Assembly (NCBI GenBank): GCA_905250125.1 | Contig: CAJNOL010000860.1 | Coordinates: 1-64,000, forward strand | Origin: Rotaria sordida | Taxonomy: Eukaryota; Rotifera; Eurotatoria; Philodinida; Philodinidae | Reading direction: 5' to 3' | DNA length: 64,000 nucleotides | Shown: one piece after another, positions 42,101 to 54,900 of the stretch | Position numbering within the stretch: position 1 is the stretch's first letter | Layout: each line of letters opens with the position of its first letter | Made by a program: the position numbers and the translations under genes | Notes under the pieces: model-generated | What the model was told of the DNA's origin: nothing | What the model saw: only the letters and a program-made list of their open reading frames with translations | The model's database searches: none

Positions 42101-45100
42101 TTGTTCACGATAATTTTTATATGTTGTCCATGTTGCCAAACTAAAATAAAAATATATCTTTAAAAACTCAAAAAAAAAAAGAAAAAGAAAACCTATTTAC
42201 CCAAAATCACATATTTTCATAATAAATCTTGCACTAACCAAAACATTTCTTGCAGCAATATCACAATGAGCTATTTGTTTTCTATTTAAATAATCAACAC
42301 CACAAGCAACTTGATATGCAGCTAATATTAAATCATCATCTGTTAATATACATGAATCATGTGCTTGTGTAATAGTCATTCCTGGTCCGTTTTGTTTAGC
42401 AAGTGCTTCATATAATGATAATTTTTTATTTGATATATTTGATGATGGTTGAAGAAAACGTTTAACCATTGATTCAAGTGAACCATTTGAACATAATTCC
42501 ATTAAATAAAATGAATCTTCATCACGTATAAGTCCACCTGTTATTAAATATTTAAATTTTGTTTCTGGATATGCAACTTTAAGTAATGAAACAATATTAA
42601 CATGTTTACCAGCTTTATACATAACTTTAATTTCATCAATTAACATTTCAGCTGCTTTTTTCTTTTGTAATTCATGTTTTTTTGAAATCATTTCTTGACT
42701 TTCTTCACTATCATCACCTTTTTTACGTTTATCACGACGACGTTCAATATTACGTATAGATTCTGGTAATAATTTTGCAGCAACAAGACCAACTTCTGGT
42801 AAACGTACTTGATAAACAATACCATATTGACCATGACCAAGTTCTTTGAAATCATCTTTTACTACAGGTGTTATATCACCATTAACATAACCAAGTAAGG
42901 TACGAACTTGTTGTGTTGATGCAAAATTATCTGGTAATCGTATACGTGTTAATTGTGTCATGGGTGGTTGAGATTTATCTTCAGGTTCATCTGGTTGTTG
43001 AGCATGAAATATACTTGTATCAACAATTTTTTTCATTTTAAAATATTTTACAGCTAGAATGATAAGTAAAATAAGTAGAATAAGTATTAAACAAGCAGAT
43101 AATATTATAAATATGGCTATGAATCGACGAAACCTTGAATGTAAATATGGAGCTAAATATCAGAAAAGAATGTATAATTAAAAACGAATTCATGATTTTT
43201 TTTTCTTTTTCTTTTACTTTTAACACGTAAATCAAAACTTCGACGTAAAGACGAATCACGACCATTAGTTAATTCACATGTATAATAACCAGTGTCAGAA
43301 GCTTGAACACGAGTAATATGAATACTAAAAAAAATAATGAAGTACTCCAAGGTTCCGTTAAGTTTGAGTATTTCTGAAAATATTTTCTTTCGGATTACTT
43401 CTACTTCCTTTTATTAATTGATTGACATAATCGCGGCCAAGGACGAACCTGAATGTTCAGGTTCAGTGCATGCCTATGCTATGATCTACATGAATGGTCT
43501 TCTGGACTATGAAACCTCCCCCCCCCCCCCCCCCAAAAATAAAAACCAGAAACAATTTTTCAAAAAGTTTTATGAATTTTGTTCAATGGGTCAAATTTAT
43601 TTCAAAAATAAATAATTGTCAATGTTTTGAATTGAATTCTCGATATTTTATATATGTAATGAAATTATTCTTTTAGTAAAGTTATTTCACGAATCAATTT
43701 TTGAATATTCAATTTATCTTGTAATAAAAAAATGATTATCTTTTTAAATAATCACTCAACTTGATTAAATTTAATCAATTTAATTTTCCCGAATATTCTC
43801 TTTTGTTTTTTTAATAATAAAACTAAAATTCTCTGAATGAATAATCCAAATTCATTTTTACCTTCCATTATTATCACGAATTTGTAATGTTGAATCATCA
43901 TTTGATAATGGTAATTTTCCTTTCAACCACTTAATTTTTGGTTGTGGTCGTCCATCATATAAACAATCAAATTCAACATTAGTACCTGCTTTTCGTTCAA
44001 TTTTTTCAACTGTTTGTAAATTATTTTTAAATCTTAATGGTACAGGATCTTTAAAATAATAAAACATTCATAAAAATTATACAAAAGAAAAAAAAAATTT
44101 CTTTAGATTTTACCATCTACATGAATTATATATGTATCATTTATATTCGGAACAACATCCGGTCGTTTAGATGAAGCCATACATTGAAGAAAACCATTTT
44201 TACCAATTTTTCTTAATGGTGATGTTTCTACTTCAATAATTGTATCTCGAATATGTTCACTAATATTTTAAAAATAAATAAATAAATCAAAATTATATAA
44301 AAAATAATATAAGATAGCAAAAAAAACGAAACCTTGTTGGTGTTAACCATTTAATATCAGTTTGTTTCGGTTGATTAGTTTCCAATGAACGCCATTCAGC
44401 ATCAAAACGATTTCTTTTATATGTAAATAAACCGTCATCATAAATTATTCGAAGATCATCATAAATCAAATCATGACTTTCACATCTATATGTTAAAGTA
44501 TCTCCAGTAACTAAACTAAATTCTGGTTTACGTACAGTAAACATATTACGATTACCTTAAATTAAAAAAAAAGAGAAAGATTTCGTATTCATCTTAATTG
44601 TTTTTCTCTTACGTGCTAATGCTGTTAATGATTTTGCAAGCATAATTAATCCATTTTGTTCATAACAACAAATATATTGATGACCAATTGATGGATTATC
44701 AATAATTTGTGATTCAATACTAACAAATTCTGTTTGAAAATTATTTATACGATTTGCTTTTGTCAGTAATAAACGTGGATTAGATGATGATTTACATGTT
44801 CTATCAATAATATCTGATAAACAATTTTCTATTGAACATTGAATATCATGAATAAATACATTTAATGGTCGTGCTATATCAGCACGATGACGAACTGTAC
44901 AAACAATACGATATGATTCGCGTTCATATATACCATATGAATAAATATTTAATTTATTTTTTTCATATTCATCACGCCATGGAATTATACGTGGAATATC
45001 ATTTGATATAAAAGAAAATTGACCAACAGGATTACCAGTTACATTTGGTTTAATAATTTTAGTTTTTTCTGATGCAGAAGATTTTGCAGTAATTTTTATA

Positions 45101-45372
45101 TCTGTTTCATCTTCGAATGTAATATTATAAATAGTTAATGTATATTCATAATATTGATTTTCATTATCAGATCTTAATAAAGAGAAGAAAAAAAAAAGAA
45201 AATCAGAATAATTCTATAGAAATAAGATTGTAATTTGTTTTTTATAACAACATTCATGCAATGGAAGACTACTGGAAACAGAAAACCCATGCAAATACCT
45301 GCTATCTATCTGTGAATATATATAAGAAGAAGAAGAAGAAGTATATATGAATGTAAACTAATTTTCATTTCA

Positions 45373-45410
<38 letters not shown>

Positions 45411-47209
45411 AAAAATACTTACGCAAGTTTTAATTCAAATCGTTTATCATTTGCTAATGATAATCCATTACGTGTTATTTCAATTAGAATCTTTGAACGT
45501 GGAACGGTAAAAATACTTATTTCATAACTACTATGTGAACCATAAGATACTTCATCAGGAGTATCTGATACAGGTGAAGTAATTTCAAGATCAAGTGATG
45601 GTTCTTAAAAGAAAAAAAACAACGATTGATTTTTTTTAAATATAATTTTTATATTTATAATAATAATAACATACTATCAACACATGTAATATCAACAGAA
45701 CGTGAGTAAACTCCTTGTTCAGATACACGTACACAATAAAATCGATAAGTTTGATTTGGTTTAAAACCACGAAGTGTTATTGAACTATTTCGACTATAAA
45801 TTTGTGTAAAAACATTAAATGAAGGTTTTTCAGTTTCATTTGCTATGAGATTAAGCTATAAAATAAATAAATAATTTAAGTATAAAATTATAATAATTAA
45901 TAGAAAAATAAATTTACATTATGAATATCTTCAAACCAAAAAATATTTGGTATTTTTCGACCAACTTTTGTTCCATATTGAATTTCACAACTTAATCTTA
46001 AGATTTCATCAGGCACTATATTTAAACTTGATTGATGTATTTGAACATAATCAGCTAAAATAAAATTTTAAATATAAAAATATTTTTATGCATAATTAAT
46101 CATACGATCGAATGAATCAAATGGAATTTTTGATATTTGACTTGGTGCATAATCACTCTTACAAATAAATTCAGTTAATGTTTTTGGTATTGTTGGATTT
46201 TCTAATGCAAAACCAATTTGTGGATCAAAAAATACTTTCTAGACAAAAAAAAAAACATCGATTAATTAATTCTTAGTTGTTCATTTAAATGTTATTCAAA
46301 CGAACCGATGATTGTAAATCGGATGGCGTATAATAAACAGGAATACATATATCTTGTCCATCACATATAGGTGTATTACATTTAAGTTCATTAACTTGAC
46401 GTTCTTTTGAATTACATTCACGTAATTTACATCGTCTTGAATCGGTTGACATTGGACATGACATTCGTGGATACCAACTTGTTGCTTGACATGGTAAATT
46501 AAAAAAATGAATACCTGTGTGTTGAAAAACTTTCGGATAAAGTGTTTTAGTAAATACAGAAGTTCCATCTAAAATAAAAAATTGTTAGTGGATTTTTGTT
46601 TTTGATATGGAGAAATATTATATACCTTGAATAAATACATGAGCAGATGTTTCAGATCGTTTATCATTAATTATTTCTAAACATGTATAACGTCCAACAA
46701 GTTCTGGACGAAGTTGATTTCTTCTTAATGTAGCAGTGATGGTATAAGAATCATAATTCATATTAAGTGACAAATGCTATAAGAAAAAAAATGATAATTT
46801 TAATTATTTCGAAAAAATTTATTTTGATTAATTTTAGTTTTCATAGTAAAATTGATTATTTTTGTATTTCAAATTACTTCAACTTACATCTATTGCTGTT
46901 GTTGGAACAGTAAAATTTATTGAATTTTTCGATCCTTTACATTTTAAAAAAAATGGTAATCGATCTTTTAATGCATCAGCATGAAATTGAATTTCGCGTG
47001 GAATAATATAATATCGAAAAATTGGATCAATTGAATTAATATCCGTACGTATTCGTTCTACAATATGTTGATTAGCTGGATATTCAATTTGAACACCTTT
47101 AAATTAAATAGAAAATTTAATATAAATCAAAATAAATTTATTTGTTTCTTTTTTTACTTTCAGTTTGATAATATGATAAGTATATAATAATTAGTAATAT
47201 TCGTAACAT
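39178..47209 (-). CDS. Divergent Ig-domain receptor tyrosine kinase
   Basis: Single-pass receptor, 1484 residues. Twenty exons, 5' to 3': 47158-47209, 46888-47096, 46626-46776, 46306-46568, 46106-46238, 45918-46054, 45675-45855, 45423-45603, 44613-45172, 44333-44555, 44114-44259, 43862-44048, 43218-43324, 42201-43152, 42062-42140, 41895-42004, 41792-41832, 41579-41723, 39749-39857, 39178-39666. Signal peptide MLRILLIIIYLSYY; ectodomain with Ig-like Y-x-C units, a seven-Cys segment, a fibronectin-like part and a clear I-set Ig before the membrane (ASDTGYYTCEL). Transmembrane residues ~853-877. Kinase: LGHGQYGIVY loop, VAAK, IAHCDIAARNVL, CDFG, SDVWSFGIFLW. AARN is receptor-type, but HRD reads HCD. 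Long inserts and activation loop; the tail has several Tyr (DSYLTP, HTYLSQ) and PPPPIPSS. Closest broad class is FGFR/PDGFR/VEGFR-like; I cannot name an orthologue. Confidence 0.85.
39950..40558. repeat. Foldback element in receptor-kinase intron (shared-arm family)
   Basis: The outer arms are almost identical: GTGCATCATGTGGATCCTAA at 39981 against TTAGGATCTACATGATGCAC at 40504-40523. They extend outward through TTTTTGAG/CTCAAAAA and GATTGATT. The inner arms TATTTTCGAATTTCGACTTG then AAACTTT (40122-) pair with ~40358-40395. About 609 bp in a 1.72-kb intron. The inner arm sequence matches the foldbacks at ~6350-6640 and 15237-15746. Confidence 0.78.
43325..43861. other. Receptor-kinase intron with a 17-base C run
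   Basis: The 537-nt intron contains an uninterrupted C run at 43518-43534 (G on the transcribed sense) and a perfect palindromic word GAACCTGAATGTTCAGGTTC at 43445-43464. Local composition near 43430-43510 is richer in GC than elsewhere in the window. Confidence 0.6.
45173..45422. repeat. Microsatellites in receptor-kinase intron
   Basis: A TA dinucleotide tract at about 45377-45408 and a GAA tract at about 45326-45341 lie between two extracellular exons. Confidence 0.8.
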
Positions 47210-47501
47210 GATCAGGAGAAATAAACTATCAAAACAAAATAATACAGAATATTGAAAAAAAAACCACTTTCTCCCGTTCTTATATGGAGGAGGAATGAGT
47301 CATTCATTTGATAGATGTTGCAAATAAGCAGAGAAACATATTTTTGCTGACATCTAGTGACCTTTATAATTATTCGTTTGTATAACACAGTATGCCGAAT
47401 ATCTATCATTGATAAAAGAAGAAATTATAATTCTTTCGTCTTCATTTTTCTTTCTTTTATCTTAATTTTTAAATATCAACAAAAAGAGATCGAAAATAAA
47501 A
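47210..47501. promoter_or_regulatory. Compact divergent promoter region, receptor kinase / Wntless
   Basis: The two start codons are 292 bp apart and point away from each other, so both genes must be driven from here or through shared elements. On the minus strand TTTTGTTTTGATAG (ending ~47224) precedes the kinase ATG. On the plus strand a T/C-rich stretch (47440-47470) precedes Wntless. No TATA or known motif is obvious. Confidence 0.5.
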
Positions 47502-50500
47502 ATGGTTTATCTCGTTCTATTAGAACAATTAACACGAAGAAAACTTTTAATTTTTCTTATTTGTTTATTAATTATTCAAATAATTTATTTTCTTATTGGT
47601 GGTCTCACTGGTTTGTATTTAAAAAACAAAATGTTGATTATTGATTTTTATATGCTAAATTGAGTTTTTATTTTGCCAGGAGCAAAACCAACAAATGTAA
47701 AAAATCCTGAATTTACATTATGTCAATATCATGCAGATCATCAATGGATTTATCTTCATCCAAAAGGAATTTGTAATGATGGTCATCTCAGTTTTCAAGC
47801 TGTATGATTGAATTTAAATAATAACAAAAAAAAAACAAATTTCTATTTATTTTTTCCTATAGAAAAAAACTTGGAAAGATTTTGTTTTTGTTATTCAATT
47901 ACCACGTATTACACGATGGTTTCAAACATTAACATCATTTATTGTACCACAAATTGAATATGATTCACGAGTTAATTTAAGTAAGTTTAGTCTTTTATTT
48001 ATTCTTTTTTTTGAATTATGAATTTCATTTGTTTTTTAAAGGTTCAAATGCAATCTTAACATATGATGTTCGTCTTGGTTATAAAACTGATGAAATGTAT
48101 AAAGATTCTAATTCGGAATGGAAATTAGAAATTAAATCACGTGAATCTCGTTCAATACAATGTCAACCAAGATATCATTATGGCATTGAAAACAAAGTAT
48201 TGTTTATTTTTTGATCTATTTGACAAAACAAAAGCAAAAACCTATATGTATTTCTTTTATTCAGAATATACCCGATGGATATATATGTGAACCATTAGCT
48301 TTTTTTGAACTATCTACATTGAAATATTCATATTATTTAATTAATTTACAAATTGTTGATGAAAATGGTCTATCGCAAAATATTGGTAAACTTAAATCAT
48401 TCATATTTGTTGTTAGTATTAATTATTAGTATTAATTTTTTTTTAAAAATCATATATTTATATTTAGGTTATTCATCAAACAGAAACTTTTACAAAAGTA
48501 TGGTTTATATTGAAAACAATAACATTTCCAATTGTTCTTGCTGCTCTTATTTGGTTTTGTCGACAAATGAAACGTGCACAAAAAAAATATTCTAATCTTG
48601 ACAAGTAAACTTTTTGATTGAAGTGAAAAAAAACATATCAGACAGAAACTCAAAAAGAATATGTGAGATAATACAAGATATTGATAAGATTAGATATCAA
48701 GTTTCAAAAGTACATATCTTGAGTTTTATTTTATCATATCAAAAAGTATTTAGAATTCACATGTCATTGAATGCATGAATTAATGTTTTAGACAGAAAAG
48801 TGATGAGATGTGCGGTATCGAAATGCAGATATTTGCCCGAACCGAAACTACAAGAAAGAGAAGTGGCTGAGATCAGAATCGGAGCTACGACAAAAAACTT
48901 GTTTCAACTGGAACTAAAGATTATAGTTAAGTATTCCATAGTTTTAAGTGAATTATCTCATAAATCATTGATCAGAACATTGTTCAAGAGAGAAGACCGA
49001 AAAAAAGTGCTAGTCGTAGTCTGAATAAATAAAAATCTAGATTAAGACTGAAACCAAAAAATCTTGATCGCGCATATTTCACACAGTTAGACCAATTCGT
49101 AGTATCATCGATATGTCATTAATATCTTGCAGACGGGCACAACTCTAAACTACAAGATAGTACAATTTCATCTGTATATTATCATATTGAACCGTTTATT
49201 GTTTGAATATTAAGCAACTAATGATTCAAATATTGTTTTAGATATACATGAGGCTTTAATCTGATCAATACAGTTAAGAAGTTCTGTCATACTAGAGTAG
49301 AAGAAGATAAACAAAATCATTTGTTTTTAGATGAAATAGAATATCTTTCGTCTATTCTATCAGTATTTATATGTATCGATAGATTTTGATGAAGAATCAT
49401 AAATGAATGTTCTATAAGTGCTCAAATCGAACAATGTTTTAAACATTCTTTATTTACCCTTCATCTTAGAATATTCACCGACGTGAAAATTGAAATAAAC
49501 ATAATTGAAAAAATCGAATTATGTGATCCGCAACTAATTCTATGTTATCTATACAGAACTTTATGATCTATTGATTGGTAAAAGAAAATATTATTTTGCT
49601 TTATTGTGTTGCCTCTGACAAATCAGGTGTACAAAATTGATAAATTTCGAAAAAGAGAATTTTCCTTATAAGTTTTGCCTATTTGCAAGCCAAGGATATC
49701 CCGAATAAGTTTTGTGTGATACGTAACGACGAACATGTTTACTAGGAAATGAAGTGTGTTTCACAAGTTTTCGAGTAGCTTGGCAAATAAGAGATACTAA
49801 GCAATTGAATGAACCCTGTAGCGATTATCGAGAGGTTAAAGAAGGAATGATATATGGATATATTATGCATATTTACTTTGTAAATTTTATCACATTAGAA
49901 GTGAAACAAAATATTTATCGCTGATAAAATGGCTTCATTTATTACTTAGTGACTAAAGTATTATACGGATCAAAAAAATAATAGACGCTATTCTTGTCTA
50001 CTCAAAACTATCATTCTAGAGAAGAAAAGTACAAGTTTTTAAATCATTCCTTAACGAAGCGTAGAATGGAAAATCATCTATTCATAATTCATTAACATTT
50101 TCTTGAAAATATAAGACAAAATATTAATATTTTATTTAGATTATTATTCTTACTTGGCCTATCAGCATGTATACTTAATGGTTAGTCTTATCTAAATACT
50201 TGTATAATCTACATATGATAAAATTTATCTATTTTTAGCTCCTGTAGAATGGTTAACACTTATAATACCTTTCAATGGTTTTCAAATCTATAGTGAAATT
50301 CGACAAGGATTTTTTCTTACTGTTCTTTTAACATTTTGGCTTTTTTTTGCTGGTGAACATATTATTGTAAGTAGTTCTATTTATTTTCAATAATTAATAT
50401 ATTGATCATATTTATGTAGGATAGAAGTGCTCATCATAGTTTTTGGTCATATGGAAAATATATTGTTTTACTTTGGTTTGCTTCAAGTATTTTACTCATC

Positions 50501-51304
50501 TTTGAATTATGTCAAAGGTAGATAAGGAAAAAAAAAGAAAACAAATATTTAATTTATTTTTCTTTCTTTTAGAGGATATCAACTTTGGAATCCATTTTAT
50601 TCAATATGGTCAACACGTACTGGTCGTAATGCAAGTTTAATATTTCTTATACTTGCTGGTTTATCTAGTTTTATCTATATTATTTGTCTTATTATTCTTG
50701 TTGTACGTGTTTTTTGGAATATTCGTAGTAAACAAGGTGAACTTACTGCCATGCGTCGTATTCGACGTTTGATGTATCAGGTTTGATAAAAATGAACATG
50801 AGAAAAAAAAACAAATATGAATTCTTGATTTTTTTGTTTTTAATCTGAAGGGAGCATTTTATCGATTTCAATTTTTATTATTAACAACAATACTTTGTGC
50901 TGTACTTACAATTGTTTGGTATTATTTAAGTCAAATTTATGAAACAGATTGGGTTTGGAATAAAGATAAACCATCGAAAATTCAATATTCAGGAGCATAT
51001 ATAACTGGTGAGAAAAAAAAAGATTTTATTTATTTATTTTAATTTTTATTTCTAGGAATTTATGGTATGTTGAATATATATGTTTTTGCTGTTTTGATTC
51101 TTTTTTCACCAGTAATCTCACATGTTGATGATATGGATGAATTAAGTAAGTAGAAAAATAATAAATTCAAAAGGAAAATGAAATAAATTTTTATTTATTT
51201 ATTTATTTATTTTAGCATTGACTAATGATGATGGAAATGTTATGCATCTAACTAATAATCAAACATCAGCTTATGAAATGATTAGTAAAGCATCTATTAG
51301 TTAA
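47502..51304 (+). CDS. WLS: Wntless / Evenness interrupted (Wnt cargo receptor)
   Basis: Carries lipidated Wnt proteins from the Golgi to the cell surface. Thirteen exons: 47502-47610, 47680-47801, 47863-47980, 48042-48196, 48265-48411, 48468-48604, 50140-50180, 50239-50366, 50420-50517, 50573-50780, 50851-51007, 51056-51145, 51216-51304; 532 residues (human 541). A first membrane segment (LLIFLICLLIIQIIYFLIGG) is followed by the lumenal domain and then seven more segments. Diagnostic stretches: TETFTKVWFILKT, APVEWLTL, IYSEIRQGFF, FFAGEHIID, NPFYSIWST, SKQGELTAMRRIRRLMY and TGIYGMLNIYVFA. Exon 5 uses a GTTAGT donor chosen because it keeps alignment length with the family (the nearer GTAAAC donor breaks frame). 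Intron 6 is 1.5 kb. Confidence 0.95.
48605..50139. other. Long Wntless intron (1.5 kb)
   Basis: Non-coding. A 74-codon frame at 48800-49024 has mixed codon use but no recognisable similarity. I found no clear inverted repeat. Confidence 0.45.
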
Positions 51305-51967
51305 AAGTATTTTTGGTCATATACAACAATAAAGTCAGATAATTATTTGTAAACAAAAAAACTCAAGAATCTTACAAGTTTTTTTTGTCTATTAAAGATC
51401 TTTGTCTTTTTTTTGTACTAATCTTATGTGTATAAAATATTCATATAGATTTTGTTAATATTATTAAAAAAATATTCATATATGATGTTAATGCTTTTGT
51501 TATTTTGTCTTCATAATTCTAAATTTTAAGAATTATTACAAGAAAAAAAAAAATTAAATAGTTTCTTTTTATGGAAGAAGTCGAAAGATTTATTTGGATC
51601 AAGCAATGGATTTATTGGGATTTGAGAAAACATTTTCATTCTATTAAAAGAAATTATTTCTCGGCGGCGAATAAGAAATATTTTATTAGAATGAACTGTA
51701 GTGAAATGTTCTTTTTTTTATATAAAAACAAAAAATATATCAAAAATGATTATATCAATATAAAAGTCTTCTATTCTGATATCCAGACGAAATATGAAAG
51801 TTACCATATTTTTATTGATTATAAAAATCTACCAATTTTATCTAAAACCAATCGACTTTATTACTATAAAAAATTATGACATTATTTATGAGTAATTTTT
51901 GTATGAACTCTTTCTGCATATATATATATATATATACATCTATCGGTTTTTTTTGTTCTTAAAGATA
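51305..51967. other. Intergenic, Wntless to GPR155
   Basis: 663 bp. A compact hairpin at about 51637-51694 has arms CATTCTATTAAAAGAAAT and ATTTTATTAGAATG flanking CTCGGCGGCG. A 102-codon frame at 51571-51879 crosses it and is Lys/Tyr/Phe-rich without family similarity. A TA run (51921-51936) and TTTTGTTCTTAAAG lie just before the GPR155 start. Confidence 0.5.
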
Positions 51968-54900
51968 ATGAATGATACCAGTGGTGCTCCTATAGCCATT
52001 GATGACGAGCTTTATCCAGCTCTTATTCAATGTTTCTTTATAATTGGCACCGGTTATGTTGCTGGTCAATTAAATCTATTAACAAATACACATTCAATAG
52101 GTCTTTCACGTTATGTAAGTAATTTTGCATTACCAGCTGTAGTATTTAAAAATCTCTTTGAAGTACAATTTGAAAAAGTATCATGGGAATTTATAGCATC
52201 TGTATTTATTGCTAAAACAATTGTTTTTCTTTTGACAACAATTTTAACTGGTATAGGTGAACGTCCAAGAAATTTTGCAAGTATGGGTTTATATGCAATA
52301 ATGTCATCACAAAGTAATGATTTTGCATTAATGTTACCAATAATTGATGCTGTTTATAAACAATCACATCCAGATTATGGACGTTATATTTATTTAATAG
52401 CACCAATATCTTTAGTTATACTTAATCCAATTGGTTTTCTTCTTATTGAAATACAAAAACGTTTAGATGATCAAAAAAAATATCGAAAAATATCTGTATG
52501 GTATCGTTGTCAATTAATACGAAAAGTATTTCATAATATATGTCGTAATCCAATTGTTATATGTACATTACTTGGTATTATATTTAATCGAATATTTCAT
52601 CAACGTTTACCAACTATACTTGAACATATATTAACACCAATAGCACAATCATTTAGTTCAACAGCATTATTTTATCTTGGTTTAACAATGGCTGGTAAAT
52701 TACGTCGTCTTCATACACATCTTGTTATTACGGTACTTGTTATTAGTATGATTAAATTAATTATATTTCCATTAGTATTACGTGAAGCCGTATTTTTACT
52801 TGTTAAACCAACTAATGCAACTTTAAATAATACAATTGATTATTCAAATTTTGGTTTTCTATATGGAACAGCACCAACTGCACCATCAGTTATATTTTAT
52901 GTACCAGAATCAAATGCTGCATTACGAGCTATTGCTTCAACAGGTCTTATTATTTCAACTTTACTTGCTGGACCAATAATGCTTGTTTCAGCTAAAATGA
53001 TTAATTTAAAAACATTAGATATCAAACTAAAACAATCATATGAATCAGCATTAGTTAAAACATCATATGATGTTAGTATTATATCATTATTTTGTACAAT
53101 TATTGTTCTTATTGGATTTTATTTACGACGACGTTTATTAAAAATTTCACCTATTCATAAATATACATTTATTTTTGCTGGTCTTCAAATGATACATGCA
53201 ATATGGACAATAGGGATTCAATATATAAAATTACCAATATCGCTTATGGCTTCAACAGTAGTTGATCTAGGTAAAAGAATTTAGATTAAGTTTTATTTAA
53301 AAAAAAAATAAACATTTTTCTTTTCTTATTTTTTCATAAAGATTCAAATTAACATGTAATAATAGTGCAAGACATTTATCAAAGTAGATACATATTTCGA
53401 ATAGAATCTTTAAATATTTTTATTTGTTTTGACATGTTCTCGAAACGAACTTTTCTTTTGTATTCTGTTTAAATGATTTGTAGAAGCGAATAAATAAGAA
53501 TTATGAATAAACATTGAAAAACATTATTTAACTATATGATTTTTCTAAACACTTGTACTATTCGAGAAGATTTTGATAAAATGGATATACAGTAGAGTCC
53601 GTCGGGTTGGTCCCGAATCTAGATCCGATGAGTTTTAGTCATCTGAGAAATGTGTACGATGCGTTGGTCATCGAATACAAAAAAGAAACGGAAAAAAACT
53701 ATCTCGTATCTTCGGAGCGACTATCCAATTTTGATTAGAAAATTTCATCGAAAGTATTAAAGTACGATTCGATCATGTTTGGGTTCGCAAATTTTGTATT
53801 CGACGAACCCTAGTATACAGAATAGATAGTTTTAAAAAAAATTTCATTAAATGTATAGATAATTTCATTGATTATCGCAATGCATACATCAAAACTGATT
53901 GTTTCTAAGGTATCAGAGGACTTCCGCATGATACCGAGTATTAAATTTGCTGTTTTTTTTCTGTACATATTTTCTTGAATTGAAGTTCTATTTACCTTCA
54001 GACGCAAATAAATTATACCATGTGCAATGTCCTATTTATTTCAGGTAGTATTCTAACAGCTCTAACAACACGTTCTTGGGCAACAAGTATTTCAATTGCT
54101 GTAATGATATCAATCTGTTATTCAAATGAACGTGCTCGTCAATATTATTGGTTGTATCATTCATTCGGTTGGCTTGTACCAATATTTACAACTTTTATAA
54201 TTTTTTTTCGATCAACAATTGATAGATCAAAAGGTGAACCACCACTAGATACACAAAAATTTGGAGAAACACAAGTTATTGCTTCAATTTGTTTACTTGC
54301 TGTATGTGTAGTACTTACTTCAACAAATCTTCTTCGTATTGCTCGTCGTACATATCGATTAAAACAAAATGCACGTGAAAATTTTACAATAACTGAAAGT
54401 CGACCATTAATTAATGATGAACACGAATATGATCAAAGTCAATCAACACAGCAATCAGTTTCTATGGGTATTTAATTATATTATTTTTATTGATCAGATA
54501 TATATATATATATATGTTAACGTACAATATTGAATTGAGGGAAAAACTGATGTTAAAACTCGGACTAGTTTGTATGTCGAGTTTTAATATCAGTTTCCTT
54601 CTCAATCCAATATTGAATGTAATCTCAGTTTGGACGCTAACATATGTATATATATATATAGATATTAGTGTAGATCAAAGACCATTAGAAGTGCATGCAC
54701 AATTACTTCGTCATGCAGTGCTTGTTGGTTTATTGAATATAAATGCATTTGTTGTAAGTTAATTTTTTTAAATCAATAAAAATGTTTTTTTCTTTTTACT
54801 TTTTGTTTTAGTGTATATCAGTTTTATCATGGTCAGTATTGACAAAAAATCGTGATGGTATTTATTATGAATTACAATTTCTTGATACTGTTTTATTACA

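Noticed and set aside
42201-43152. Calling the receptor a dead pseudokinase
   Set aside because: The ATP-binding Lys, the catalytic Asp of HCD, the Asn of AARN and DFG are all present. Only the HRD Arg is changed, which does not by itself abolish catalysis.
48386-48411. GTAAAC donor at 48386 for Wntless exon 5
   Set aside because: It puts exon 6 out of frame. The GTTAGT donor at 48412 keeps frame and gives exact family spacing before the FTKVWF motif.
51571-51879. 102-codon open frame between Wntless and GPR155
   Set aside because: Lys/Tyr/Phe-rich, spans a hairpin, and shows no family similarity. It is expected by chance in such AT-rich DNA.
51899-51967. Extension of GPR155 to an upstream in-frame ATG
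   Set aside because: The added residues are encoded by a TA microsatellite (Tyr-Ile repeats) and a T run, and an acceptor-like AG lies just before the next ATG (51968), where family-like sequence begins.
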